Below, piece after piece: positions 34,829 through 45,944 of a stretch of DNA of 64,000 nucleotides. Numbering within the stretch: position 1 is the first letter of the stretch; each line of letters opens with the position of its first letter. Below the pieces are notes generated by a model, which worked only from the letters and a program-made list of their open reading frames with translations, did not search any database and was not told the DNA's origin. The stretch lies in the NCBI RefSeq assembly GCF_904849725.1, contig NC_058518.1, positions 218,500,741-218,564,740 on the forward strand. Reading direction: 5' to 3'. A program made the translations under genes and the position numbers. The stretch comes from Hordeum vulgare subsp. vulgare. Its lineage: Eukaryota > Streptophyta > Magnoliopsida > Poales > Poaceae.

Positions 34829-37485
34829 AAGGGTTTTCCCCTCCCACACACCTTATTTATATGTTGGTGTAGGTTGCTTGCAAGCATATGCATGTGGTTC
34901 AAGTCATGTGCATGTGTGTGTGTTGCACTAGGGTGCATATGTGGCTTATCTTGTGTAGGAGTGATTGTGTAGATTTCATGTGTAGGTGATATTATTATGA
35001 TGTGCTTGTTGCTTGTGATGGTGTTGTGATGTGCCAATGTACATAGTCATGAGGACTACCTATCATGTACCCCCATTGGTGTTGTGGTCATGTGTAGAGC
35101 TTGTGTATATTATTATTCTAGTGAATAGCACATGTGATGATGCACTATTCACTACATAGGATTCTATGTAGTTTTTCTTTCCTAGTTTGTGCTCACTTGC
35201 TCCAAGCAAGTGCATAGGTATTTTATATGATTTTGGGGTAGAAAGATACCGGAATCCACTGGTGAAATCATTTTTGCCATTGGAACATTTTCTGTAGATG
35301 ACATATTTCATTTTTCTTCTATGTTTAGAGCTTGGTTCCATGTGATGGGGTGAGCCCATGTGTTTGGTTCTTGGTTGTGGTAGTAGAGGGTGACCCCCTC
35401 TACCACATGTAGGTTTCATTTCATGATTAGGAATCCATATGTGCAAGTTGTGCCCAATCAAAATAGGCATGTGGCTGAAATTCCAGATTAGTGAAAATCT
35501 GAGATTTTCACAAAGTATGAGAATTTGTTTAAATTTTCTTCTCCTGTTGATGAGGTTGTGCAGGTCAATGTGTTGTGATCTAGCCTTAGCTTACAAGTGG
35601 AAAGTTGAAGCCCATATGTTTTTCTAGCTCCCTGACAATTTTCATTCTATTTGGAGTCATGTAGATATTGTTTTGGCTGCTCTAAAAATGCTGCAGAGCA
35701 TAGGCAGATAGTGAGAATCTGGAATTTTCACTAAGTCCCTGATATCTTATATTTTTGGGCAAGTTTGCAACCTTGTAACTTTTTGTGTTTAAATCGTTTG
35801 TGTGATATTCTTGCTTGTGCTTGAAGTACTCTTGGATAGCTATAGCCACATATCTTATTTGGCATGTTTAGGTGGTTGTAGGTGCTTTGCATGTAGCTCA
35901 CAAAGTGCTATGATGCAGTTTATGGCAGATTGTGTAGATTTGGTATTTTGATGATTGTGAGTGCTTAGTTGATGATGTGGTGTTCTTATTTGCTCCACCC
36001 CATCCATTTTGGATTGTTTTATGTCTTGGCTACCTGGAAATACCAGAGTTGAGCCATTGGAGTGTGTGGAGATGAATTTGACAAGTAGGGCTTCATTTCT
36101 TGTTTCGTTGATTCCCGTTGATCCGTAGCTCCGATTGCAATGTTCTTTATATGGTTTTGCATCGTTTTCACGAGACGCATCTGATCATGTCATTCTCATG
36201 CATGTCAAAATAGTTTAGGATGCAGTTCTGTCCAGGAACATGTATTTACTTCTCATGCTTGTGCTAGTGATAGAAATAGTGATACACGCTCATATTCATC
36301 TCATGCATCATGTGCTTGTTGCATCTTGAGGTGCTATTGTTCATTGGATGTTATTATTTTGTTGGGTAGCACCGGGATCGGAGAACGAGTACGTGGATTC
36401 GGGAGAGTACGTGCAGGACGATCAAGAACCATTCCAAGCTGAGGATATCATAGGGAAGATGATATGACCTTGATTCCATCTCTAGACTTGCTATGCTAGA
36501 TTACGTTTCATTTGTCATATGCTTGTTGCCTACCACTGAAATATTTGCCTCCTGATATTCCATGAAACCCAAACACTTATCCCTTCCTAGCAAAACTTGA
36601 ATGGCTAAGTAGGCTTTGCTCAGCTACTAATGTTAGCGTTGCTAGATGCAGGTGCTTTGTATCAAGTGATAACATGAGCTTGATATCATTATCTTGATTT
36701 TGTTATTTAATTAATGCACCTATATAGTTGGTAAGTAACGGAAGGCCTAGCCTTTTGTCGGGTGTTTTGTTCCGTTATTGCCGCCATAGTTACCGGCTAC
36801 CAGTGTTTCATTCCATATTGATCGCTCCTAACACGTTCGGGTTGTTATGGGGACCCCCTCGATAAATCCCGTAGTGTTAAGACTTGTCCGACACGACCCA
36901 ACATTGGTGTTAATCTTCTAATCACTTAATAATAATCTGCATAGGGAATGGCCTCCCCGAGGAATTTAATAAACAACCCGGGCCAGTGCTCCTCATGAGT
37001 GTTGGTCCAAACTAGAGCACTGTACGGGGCCAACTCAGGGCAACTTGAGAGATTTCTATCAGGCCACTGTACGCATCGCTCATCCGGCGTGTCCTGAGAC
37101 TGAGATACGCGGCTCTTATCAGGGTCGTCGACATGTCGGGAGGTCCTGCTAGTCTTGTCTTACCTTAGCGATATATCTTGCGTATAGGAATCCCGGTGAA
37201 GCTTTGGTTCTCCCCAGAGTTGAGGTTTTCCTCTAAGGAATCCAACGAGATCACGAGATTCGTGATAGAGGATTACTTTGCGGCTCGTGTACGTTTGTGG
37301 TGGACTAGTTGGAGCACCCCTGCAGGGTTTAATACTTCGGAAAGTCGTGCCCGGGGTTATGTGGCAACTTGGAATATTTTGTTAACTTCCGGTAATAGAT
37401 AACTTAAACATAAGCTAATAAAATTGCCAACAGTGTGTGTAGCCGTGACTGTCCCCTTCGAAGATCTCTCTTCGATCGGGAACAT

Positions 37486-37851
37486 GGTGGGGTTATGATT
37501 GACGTAGGTAGGTGTTCAGGATCACCTAGTGATCATCTATCATCGACCGCTAGTCTAGACCACCTTCATGTATGTTATACGTAAGTTAGCCACCATATTA
37601 AGCTTAGTATGTTGCAACCTAAATACTCCACCTTTCCAACCTAATAACTTGACTAGTTCTGGCACCAAGGTGGGGTTATGAATGCCGTAGGTAGGTGTTC
37701 AGGATCACCTAGTGATCATCTATCATCGACCGCTAGTCTAGACCACCTTCATATATGTTATACGTAAGTTAGCCACCATATTAAGCTTAGGATGCTGCAA
37801 CCTAAATACTCCACCTTTCCAACCTAATAACTTGACTAGTTCTGGCACCAA
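37486..37851 (+). repeat. 183-bp tandem duplication private to 5' LTR of N
   Basis: Units 37486-37668 and 37669-37851, both starting GGTGGGGTTATGA. The 3' LTR has one copy (starting about 48525), so the duplication arose after insertion or was not copied to both LTRs. GGTGGGG-type sequence at the joint could have guided slippage. Confidence 0.9.
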
Positions 37852-38268
37852 GGTCATAGATTGCTGAGTCTCCGTGGCTCACAGATTCCTTCACAACACC
37901 AACAGGTTCAGGTAACCCCAAGACAGGTGATCCCGACGGCACGCACCTGGCGTGGAAGTACGATGAGGAGAACGACCGCCTGTACGTGAACTATCCAGAA
38001 GATTGAGGCGTGGTCATGATCGTGGGCCAGCAGGTAGGGTAGCATAGTCATTTCCCATGTTTTGTAGTCCGTAGCGGAACTACCTTGATTGTATGCGTGA
38101 TGTACTCTGATATATTTATGAGATGGCAATTGAATCCATTATTGCCATTCTGTTGATATTATGTATGTGCTATGTTACCATGTTTTGTGAAACGCTTTGA
38201 TGCGCTCCTTTCCAATTCGGGGCCTCGATCCGCAGATCGGAAAGGAACGCATCTTAGTCGTTCCAAGT

Positions 38269-38282
38269 TGGTAATCAGAGCC
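38269..38282 (+). other. Primer-binding site of Gypsy element N
   Basis: TGGTAATCAGAGCC, the initiator tRNA-Met type with one extra A, 3 nt after the 5' LTR. The leader 38283-39321 that follows is non-coding. Confidence 0.8.
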
Positions 38283-39321
38283 TTACAACCACAGGAGCCT
38301 TTGTGTGATCGTACTTGGCCGAGTCGAGTCTAGTAAAATGTTTTGAGTCTTAGTTATATCGGAGAGTATGAATCTTTTTTCTCCTCTTCCATGCTCTGGT
38401 GAGGTTCCCCACTTAGGAAATCTTAAATTCTACTCCTCTTCTCGCTCAAAAAAAATTAGGATCACGCGGGTATTTGTGAAATCTATATGATTTCGATGTG
38501 ACGGAGTTCTGTCTTGGTGCCTCTTGTCTGCCTTGATTTCTTCCGGAGAGTTGAGCTCCAGGGGATTCTTGCGCACATCGCCATCATTCAGATTTCTGAG
38601 TATCTAAGAATGAAGGATGTTCGTTATTGCTTCAATACTAGTAGTGGCGAGATAATCCCGATGTCCCCAGTACTTGTGCAGATTGTTCGGGACTACTGCC
38701 TTACTTGGTATCGTTGTGATCACGAGGGTCTGTTGTAGATGAAGGTCCGAGATGCTGGTTGTGTGTTGACGGATGTGATACAGGTGACCGGTTAGTATAG
38801 GAGTTGTGTGATATTACTCCTTGTATCCGTGTACCAGATTGCATGACCAGTTATTTCGGGAATTTATAGGTGGGATATCAAGTAGTATCTTATTGGACTA
38901 TCTTCCTAAAGATGCATGATTGAGGTTGGGATTCGATGTTCAGTCGGTGCGTTTGTTCACGGTCGTCTTACAGCGGTTCTCGTTGTGTCTTAAAGAGTCC
39001 TTGTAGCTCTCTACGACTCGAGGATACTTCGTATGTCGTGTGCACTACCTTGCACAGGATGGTACAGTAAATTCGAGCCCGTGCGATCTTATCCACGAAG
39101 ATATCGGATGAAATCTCGATCATATGTTTGTTCCGAGCAGTTCTAGCTCATACTTGTTTGGAGTGGTCTTAATCAGAATTTTGTCGACCGTCACTTTGAG
39201 GACGCATTCTTACTATTTTGTTCGAATGCAATTGCTTTATTCCTGTTTAGATATTCCTGTCATTTCAATTCAGCAATATCTTCAATTTATTCTGTGGGCT
39301 AATGTGTTGTCGGTCTTCAGG

Positions 39322-40328
39322 ATGGCCCCACCAATGCGTCAGAACCCAGGGCGTGAGGATGTGCCGCCACCACCTCCTCCTCCGGAGAATCCTCCGCCGC
39401 CGCCTCCTCCTGCAGAGGCCTGGCAAGCGGTGATGGCTTCTACTAGTGCAAACACCCAGATGCTGCTACACTTGTTGCAAGAGAGAGCTAATCAGCAGCA
39501 AGGCAATTTCCAGCATGGTGGCAATCAGTTAGCTAGTCTAAGTCAGTTCTATCGAATCAGCCAAAGACTTTCACTTCCTGTGACCAGCCATTTGATGCCG
39601 AGGATTGGATCCGTGATATGAACAAGCATTTCGAGTGTAGCAATGTTCATCCTGAGGATTATGTCAAATTTGCAACATTCCAGTTGAAGGGGCAGGCTTC
39701 TATCTGGTGGCAACAGTTGAAGGATTCCAGTGGCGCTAGAGTGATCACTTGGGATGAGTTTTGCCATGACTTCAGGTCCCACTACATTCCTTCCAGCTTT
39801 GTGGAGGAGATGCGTGAGAAGTTCAGGCGTTTGAAGCAGGGTGGCAATTCCGTGTACAAGTACAACGTTGAGGTCCACGAGCTAGCTCGTTATGCCTTGC
39901 AGGATATCCCGGATCAGAAGAGCAAGATTTATCAGTTCAGAGGTGGCTTGAAAGAAGATTTGCAGTTAGCTCTTGCTTTGCATGGTCCTGAGGAGTTCGA
40001 CAATTTCTAGAACTTAGCTCTTAGGGCAGAGGCAGACTTGCTCAGGGTGGAGAATTCTAAGAAGCGCTTCAGAGATTCCAACTCTTCCTCTACACAGGTG
40101 GTTCAGAAGCAACATAAGTTTTGGGTGTCTCCTCCTCCTCCTCCTCCTCCTCGGCACTCGCAGCAGCTCAAGCACTCTGGTGGTCGTGGTTCTTCCCACC
40201 CACCCAACCCTGTCTTTCAGCGGAAATTCCAGCATCAGAAGCAAGGGCCTCCTCAGACTCAGTACCGGCAGCCAGCAGATGTTACTTGTCACAAGTGTGG
40301 GCAGAAGAGTCATTATGCCAACAGGTGC
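39322..40328 (+). pseudogene. Gypsy element N gag, frameshifted
   Basis: Starts ATG at 39322 (MAPPMRQNPGRED), followed by two polyproline runs. A frameshift near 39560 changes to the frame used by all of pol. The capsid domain (FDAEDWIRDM region, YVKFATFQLKGQASIWW, ITWDEFCHDFRSHYIP) is clear from 39590 to 40000. TAG at 40008 stands where the family has Gln. The CCHC knuckle CHKCGQKSHYANRC (40287-40328) is intact. Gag of this group packages the RNA. This copy cannot be translated in full. Confidence 0.88.
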
Positions 40329-40439
40329 ACTTCTCAGCTCCGTCTGCCGCCTCCTCCTCCAGGCAAACCTCCAAGCAATGCTCTTTTCAAGTTCAACCCC
40401 AGATCAGCTCGAGTCAACATGGTGAATGCAGCTGATGCA

Positions 40440-40860
40440 AAAAACTCGTCAGATGTGATCATGGGTAACCTCCTCGTTAATGATATTCCTGCTAAAGTGT
40501 TATTTGATTTTGGTGCTTCTCATTCGTTCATGTCTAGAATGTTCTTTGTCGAGCATGATTTTGATTCTGAGTATTTGAAGAAGGCATTGCGTGTGGTGTC
40601 ACCCGGTACTCTTATGAGCGCCAACAAAGTGGTTCGTGATGTTTCTGTCAAGATGGGTGCTTATGCTTTTCTGGCATCTCCTATTGTCTTAGGCAATTCC
40701 GACATCGACTTGATCCTTGGTATGGACTGGCTGGCCATGAACAAGGCATCAATTGATTGTGAAGCTAAAGAAGTGAAGCTTACCCACTCTTCGGAGGACG
40801 TGATTATATTCGCAGCGCGCGATGATACAATCCGTCTGTTCTCTTTGAATGAAAAGGGTG
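40440..40860 (+). pseudogene. Gypsy element N protease, active site altered
   Basis: The protease domain is in frame after gag (VIMGNLLVNDIPAKVLFDFGAS region, then LILGMDWL near 40710, the second conserved block). The catalytic D-S/T-G box reads D-F-G (codons 40506-40514). A single TCT-to-TTT change in the Ser codon would explain it. The aspartate remains, but the neighbouring hydroxyl residue, normally needed, is absent. It would cleave the Gag-Pol polyprotein. Confidence 0.82.
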
Positions 40861-42230
40861 AGATCAATCCTATTTCGCAAGTCCCAGTGGTCTGCGAATA
40901 TGAAGATGTGTTTCCTGAAGAGCTGCCAGGCATGCCTGCGCACAGAGAAGTTGAGTTTGTGATTGAGCTTGAGACACGCACCGAGCCGGTGTGCAAACGG
41001 CCGTACAAATTGGGTCCAGAAGAGTTGAAGGAACTTAAGAGGCAACTCGATGAGTAGGAGCATTTGGGTTTGATCAGACCGAGCTCGTCTCCGTGGGGCT
41101 GTGGAGTTCTGCTTGTCAAGAAGAAGGATGGCACGGACCGGCTGTGTGTCGATTACCGTCCATTGAACAAGAAGACAATCAGGAACAAATATCCACTTCC
41201 GAACATAACTGGGTTGTTCGAATAGTTGAAAGGTGCTAAGGTCTTCTCCAAGCTTGATCTCAGAATGGGCTATCATCAAATTTGCATTCGCGAAGAAGAT
41301 ATTCCGAAGATTGCCTTCAGGACTAGTTTTGGCTCGTATGACTATACGGTCATGTCTTTTGGTCTGGCTAATGCTCCTCTGACATTTTGTCGATTGATGA
41401 ACTACATATTCTCTCCGGTCAAGAATGACTTTGTCTTGCTCTATCTCGAGGTCATTCTGGTCTTTTCTGAAACTGAGGAAGAACATGAAGAACATCTCAG
41501 ATTGGTGCTTGATAAGCTGAGAGAGTACAAATTGTATGCCAAGTTTTCCAAGTGTGAGTTTTGGCTGAAAGAAGTTGTCTATCTTGGTCACATTATCTCT
41601 GCCGAGGGCATTAAAGTTGATCCGTCCAAGGTTCAGGCCATTGTTGAATGGGAGCCTCCGCAGAATGTGAAGCAGCTTCGAAGCTTTCTCGGGCTTGTTG
41701 GCTATTGCAAAAGGTTCGTTGAGAACTTCTCCAAGATCGCCAAGCCGCTCTTAAGTCTTCTTCAAAAAGATGTGAAATATGCTTGGTCTCCAGAGTGTTA
41801 GTTGGCCTTTGACACACTCAAAGAGAAGCTTACCTCCACTCCAGTCTCGGTTCCTTCGGATGATTCCAAGCCTTACCAGGTCTTCTGCGACACTTCTCTA
41901 CAGGGTCTTGGTGCAGTCCTGATGCAAGACAAGAAGGTGGTTTCTTATACCTTCAGGCAGTTGAAGCCAGCAGAGAAGAACTATCCTGTGCATGATCTTG
42001 AGCTAGCAGCTGTGCTACATGCTCTGATGACTTGGAGACATCTCTTGTTGGAACGTAAGGTTGAAGTTTTCACCGATCACAAGAGTCTCAAGTACATCTT
42101 CACTCAGCCTAACTTGAATCTTCGGCAAACACGTTGGGTGGAAATGCTCCAAGATTTTAATCCGAGTGTTGAGTACACGCCAAGCAAAGCTAATGTCGTG
42201 GAAGATGCCTTGAGCAGAAAGGCGTACTGC
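40861..42230 (+). pseudogene. Gypsy element N reverse transcriptase and RNase H
   Basis: Begins with the linker PVVCEYEDVFPEELPG (40876) and includes [35 protein letters not shown], then the catalytic box as YLEVILVFS (41442-41468) where the family has YLDDILVFS. Both metal-binding aspartates are replaced (GAG and GTC codons). The RNase H part follows ([38 protein letters not shown]; 41880-42090). Stops: TAG 41055, 41223 and 41799. RT is catalytically dead irrespective of the stops. Confidence 0.9.
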
Positions 42231-42341
42231 AACAGTCTGATTCTGCAACCTCTCCAGCCTTGTCTTTGTGAGTCTTTCAGGAAGCTCAACCTTCAGCTAG
42301 TACCTCAGGGATTTCTTGCAAACCTTTAGATCTCTCCTACC

Positions 42342-43775
42342 TTGGAAGATCAGGTCCGAGCAGCACAGCTTCTTGACGCTAAGGTGAAGAAAGTCAAGAT
42401 TGGCATGGCAAAGAGTCTTCCCAAGTATAAGTGCTTCACTGTTGATGCCAGAGACACGTTGTTCTTCGAGGATCGCCTTGTCGTCCCGAAAGGTGATCTC
42501 AGAAAGGTAATCATGGAAGAAGCTCATAACACTCTGCTCTCTATTCATCCTGGAAGCTCCAAGATGTACCACGACTTGAAACAGACCTTCTAGTGGACTC
42601 GTATGAAGCGTGAGATTGCTCAGTTCGTAAATGAATGTGATGTATGTTGAAGGGTGAAAGCAGAGCATCAATGTCCATCTGTTCTTTTGTAGCCTTTGTC
42701 GATTCCCGAGTGGAAGTTCGATCACATTGAGATGGATTTCGTCACCGGGTTTCCGGAGTCCAAGAAGGGTAATGATGCTATCTTCGTCGCCATCGACAAG
42801 TTGAGTAAAGTGGCTCATTTTCTTCCAGTCAAGGAATCCATTTCCGCAACTCAGCTTGTAGAGTTGTACACCTCCAGGATTGTCTCTTTGCACGGCATGC
42901 CTATGATGATCTCTTCGGATCGTGGAAGTATCTTCACTTCCAAGTTATGGGACTCTTTTCAGTCTGCTATGGGCACGAAGATCCGCTTCAGCGCAACGTT
43001 CCATCCTCAGACTAGTGGTCAAGTGGAGCGAGTCAATCAAGTTCTTGAGGATATGCTGAGAGCGTGTGTTATCTCTTTTGGCATGAAGTGGGAAGATTGT
43101 CTGCCTTTTGCGGAGTTCTCGTATAACAACAGTTATCAAGCTAGTTCTCGCAAGGCTCCGTTTGAAATTTTCTATGGCAGGAAGTGTCGTACCCCGATCA
43201 ACTGGTCCAAGACCGGCGAGCGTCAGATCCTTGGGAATGATTTGATAGAAGAAGCTGAGGAGATGTGTCGGGTCATTTGCGACAACCTCACAGCAGCTCA
43301 GTCCCGTCAGAAGAGCTATTATGATAGCAAGCACCGTGACATGTCTTATGAGCTTGATGACTTCGTCTATCTCAAGGTGTCGCCTATGAAGGGTATGCAG
43401 CGCTTTGGCATCAAAGGCAAGCTTGCGCCTCGTTTCGTTGGTCCGTTCAGAGTGGTTGGCAAGAGAGGCGACCTTGCGTACCAGCTTGAGCTCCCGGCAA
43501 ACTTTGCAAATGTCCATGATGTGTTCCATGTTTTTCAGCTTCGGAGGTGCTTCAAGACCCCCGAGCGCACTGTTCATCTTCAAGACATCGACCTTCAGCC
43601 TGACCTTTCTTATCGTGAGCATCCAGTTGCGGTTCTCGAGGCGATTGAGCACAAGACCCGCAACAAGACCGTCAAATTTCACAAAGTGTAGTGCTCACAC
43701 CGTTTCGATAAAGAGGCTACTTGGGAACGCAAGGATCACCTCCGTTCTGAATTTCCGGAGTTCTTTCAGGCGTAG
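42342..43775 (+). pseudogene. Gypsy element N integrase with chromodomain-like tail
   Basis: Zinc-binding start (EEAHNTLLSIHPG, later CDVC) at 42510-42648. Core 42696-43300 with the three catalytic acids in context: MDFVTG (Asp, 42735), SSDRGSIF (Asp) and GQVERVNQ (Glu). Then GKLAPRFVGPFRVVGK and VFHVFQLRRC, and after a TAG at 43689 a short chromodomain-type stretch (KEATWERKDHLRSEFPEFF) to TAG 43773. Stops: 42327, 42591, 42648, 42690 and 43689. The core itself is an uninterrupted 331-codon stretch. Such tails direct insertion to heterochromatin in chromoviruses. Confidence 0.88.
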
Positions 43776-43800
43776 ATCTTGGGGCGAGATCTTTTTTGTA

Positions 43801-43813
43801 GTGTGGGAGAGTT
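43801..43813 (+). other. Polypurine tract of Gypsy element N
   Basis: GTGTGGGAGAGTT lies directly before the 3' LTR start TGTAATG (43814). It is purine-rich and in the expected place for plus-strand priming. Confidence 0.65.
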
Positions 43814-45348
43814 TGTAATGCCCCAAGTGTGTAACCTTCTTATGTGGGACCACCTTGTCAATGCTATGAGAGAGTTCATACTCATGATTTCATGTGATGC
43901 CCCTTGTATTTCTTTCTTGCATGCATGCATAACATATCATATCATGCCAATGTCTTTGTCATGATGTAATGTGGTCATAGGATTTCATGTGGTGTTTGTG
44001 ATCTTGTGGATATATGTGTGGTGTGGTGCAACTCTATTAGGTTGCTTGTGCTAGTAGGATCAACCATGTGAATGCTTAGGTTTCAAACCATCTCCCCCCC
44101 CCCTCTCTATTTCTTCTCTATGTCAAGATTCACTTCTTCCTTCCCTGTTTTAAAAATGCCCCTGATTTAGCTCTTGGTTGTGGTGTATTTGTGATGTGAG
44201 TTGCTATTTTGGAAAACATGTTTTAGAGGAGGAAATAATTACAAAACAGGTCAAACAATTGCTGTTTTGTAAATGTTAATCTGCCCCATATATTCATTTT
44301 ATATTTTATTCAAATAGGTCATGATTTATCATGTCCACGGGTATTTTGTTTTGTTTTTCTTCTCAGTCTATTTTTGCTATGCTTATTTCCTTCTCTGTTT
44401 TCTTCCTGTAAATAGATAAGCCCAGGGTCTTCTTATCTCTTATGTGGCGCCACCTGGTGGGCTTGCTCCCTCCCTGGCGGCCCACTCTTTCCCTCTCACG
44501 CACACGAGCCCACTCCCGCGACCTCCTCCCTCCTCTGACGTCGTCTCTCCCCCTCTGCACCTTTCTCTCAGGCTGGCCGAGAGAGAAGCTGCCGCCGTGA
44601 GGGCACAACCGTCGAGGTCCCCCCTATTTTAGTGGGCGTCCGTGCCTCCCCTCTCCTACGGTTCCCCCTCTCTCCCATCCGCCGCCGCCGCTCCATCCCA
44701 TCTCTCTTCTCCCCTCCCGGTAAGCTCTCTAGCTTGGTTAGCAGAGAGAGGAGAGAAGGCCTCACCGGCGTCCACCCCGTGTACACCGTCAAGCAGCGCA
44801 GCCGCGATGTCCAGGAGCTTGGAGAGACTCCCCACGCCCCATTCCCGACCTCGCTGAGGCTGGGTAATGCCTACGTCGACGGCCAAGAGCTCGCCATCAC
44901 CTCGGCCACGGAGCTCTCCTTCCTCTATGTCGATCTGCAACAGGAGCGTCTTCCGAGCGTCTTCTTCCCCTCCGGCCCAGTCTCATCCACCGTACGGCGT
45001 CTCCCCTACCTTCCCTAGGTGAGGAATATCGCCCCTTCCTTCCTCCCTCCTTCTCCTCGCCTGGATCGGCTGTAGAGCTCGCCGGAGTTCCTCTGTCAGG
45101 AACTAGCTTTTGCGGTAGATGCAGATGTTTCGTTTATCTTGTGCATGAGTAGATATGTGTTGTTGTGGTGGTGGTGTGGTGCAGTTATGTAGGGTAGTAG
45201 TAGCAGGAGAAGGTCGTCTCCCTGGCGCGGCGTAGCAACGGTTGCAGTGCACCACGTCGGCCTCTCTATCGCCGGCGCGCAGGTGTAGAGCAAGGGCAGG
45301 AGTAGTGTTAGTTTTACTGGTATTAGACCTCCCCTTTGTCAGACTCCT

Positions 45349-45431
45349 ATTTCGTAGCGCAGTGGTGTGCATCATGTGTTGTATTCGAGAGGTTGTGGGT
45401 TCGATCCTAGGGAATGCACTCCCCCCTTTTT
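45349..45431 (+). ncRNA. tRNA-like module 1 in 3' LTR of N
   Basis: A-box TAGCGCAGTGG (45355-45365) and B-box GGTTCGATCC (45398-45407), both consensus. A D-stem can form (GCGC/GTGC), and TTTTT follows at 45427. This copy is closer to a tRNA than its 5' LTR partner, which suggests decay in the other copy. Confidence 0.5.
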
Positions 45432-45508
45432 GTTGGTTTTATTTCGGTGCAATGGTTGCCTCAGCAGGACAACTTATCCTGCTAGATGCCCCTGTTCTGT
45501 CAAACAGG

Positions 45509-45583
45509 GCCTCTTTAGCAGAGTGGTAGGGGAGTAGTATGTGGCTGCAGAGGTATAGGGTTCGACTCCCTGCTCCTCCTTTT
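45509..45583 (+). ncRNA. tRNA-like module 2 in 3' LTR of N
   Basis: A-box TAGCAGAGTGG (45516-45526) and B-box GGTTCGACTCC (45559-45569), identical to the 5' LTR copy. TTTT at 45580. The acceptor strand again does not pair. Confidence 0.5.
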
Positions 45584-45912
45584 CATTTTTTTCCTTCGAG
45601 TTGTGCATTTATTTCTTGTGTTGTTGCATCCTGGCTTGAGTGGTTGTTGCTGTGGTGTGCATCACACCATGAGGGTGAGTTAACTTCCCTCACAACAGCA
45701 TTATTTCCATAATAGTTTGATGGTTGTGTGTAGTTGCCATGGTTAGGAGTGTACCTTGGGTATAAGTGTTCTAGTAGATTCATGTGCATGTGAAGATAGT
45801 GTGTGCATGTGAGATGGTGGTGGGATGTGGGCTGTTTTGTTTGTGCCCTTGTGGTGTAACTAGAGAGTGTGCATGGTAGTTGTTGTTGTCATGGGGTAGT
45901 TTGTGCCTTTGG

Positions 45913-45917
<5 letters not shown>

Positions 45918-45944
<27 letters not shown>
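45918..45944 (+). repeat. GT microsatellite in 3' LTR of N
   Basis: About 13 GT units, longer than the 5' LTR equivalent at 34812. Confidence 0.85.

Larger units (their letters stand above)
32700..38265 (+). repeat. 5' LTR of Gypsy element N
   Basis: 5,566 bp, starting TGTAATGCCCCAAGTGTG and ending TCTTAGTCGTTCCA. It is longer than the 3' LTR because of a private 183-bp tandem duplication (37486-37851) and small indels such as extra bases near 32725. A leader-like GC-rich section lies at 33340-33960. From about 34480 to 36350 it is T/G-rich without ORFs. The last kilobase carries a block conserved with the LTR of element M. Confidence 0.92.

Noticed and set aside
37486..37851. Two separate LTR insertions
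   Set aside because: The units lack TG/CA ends and TSDs and are directly adjacent; a simple tandem duplication explains them.
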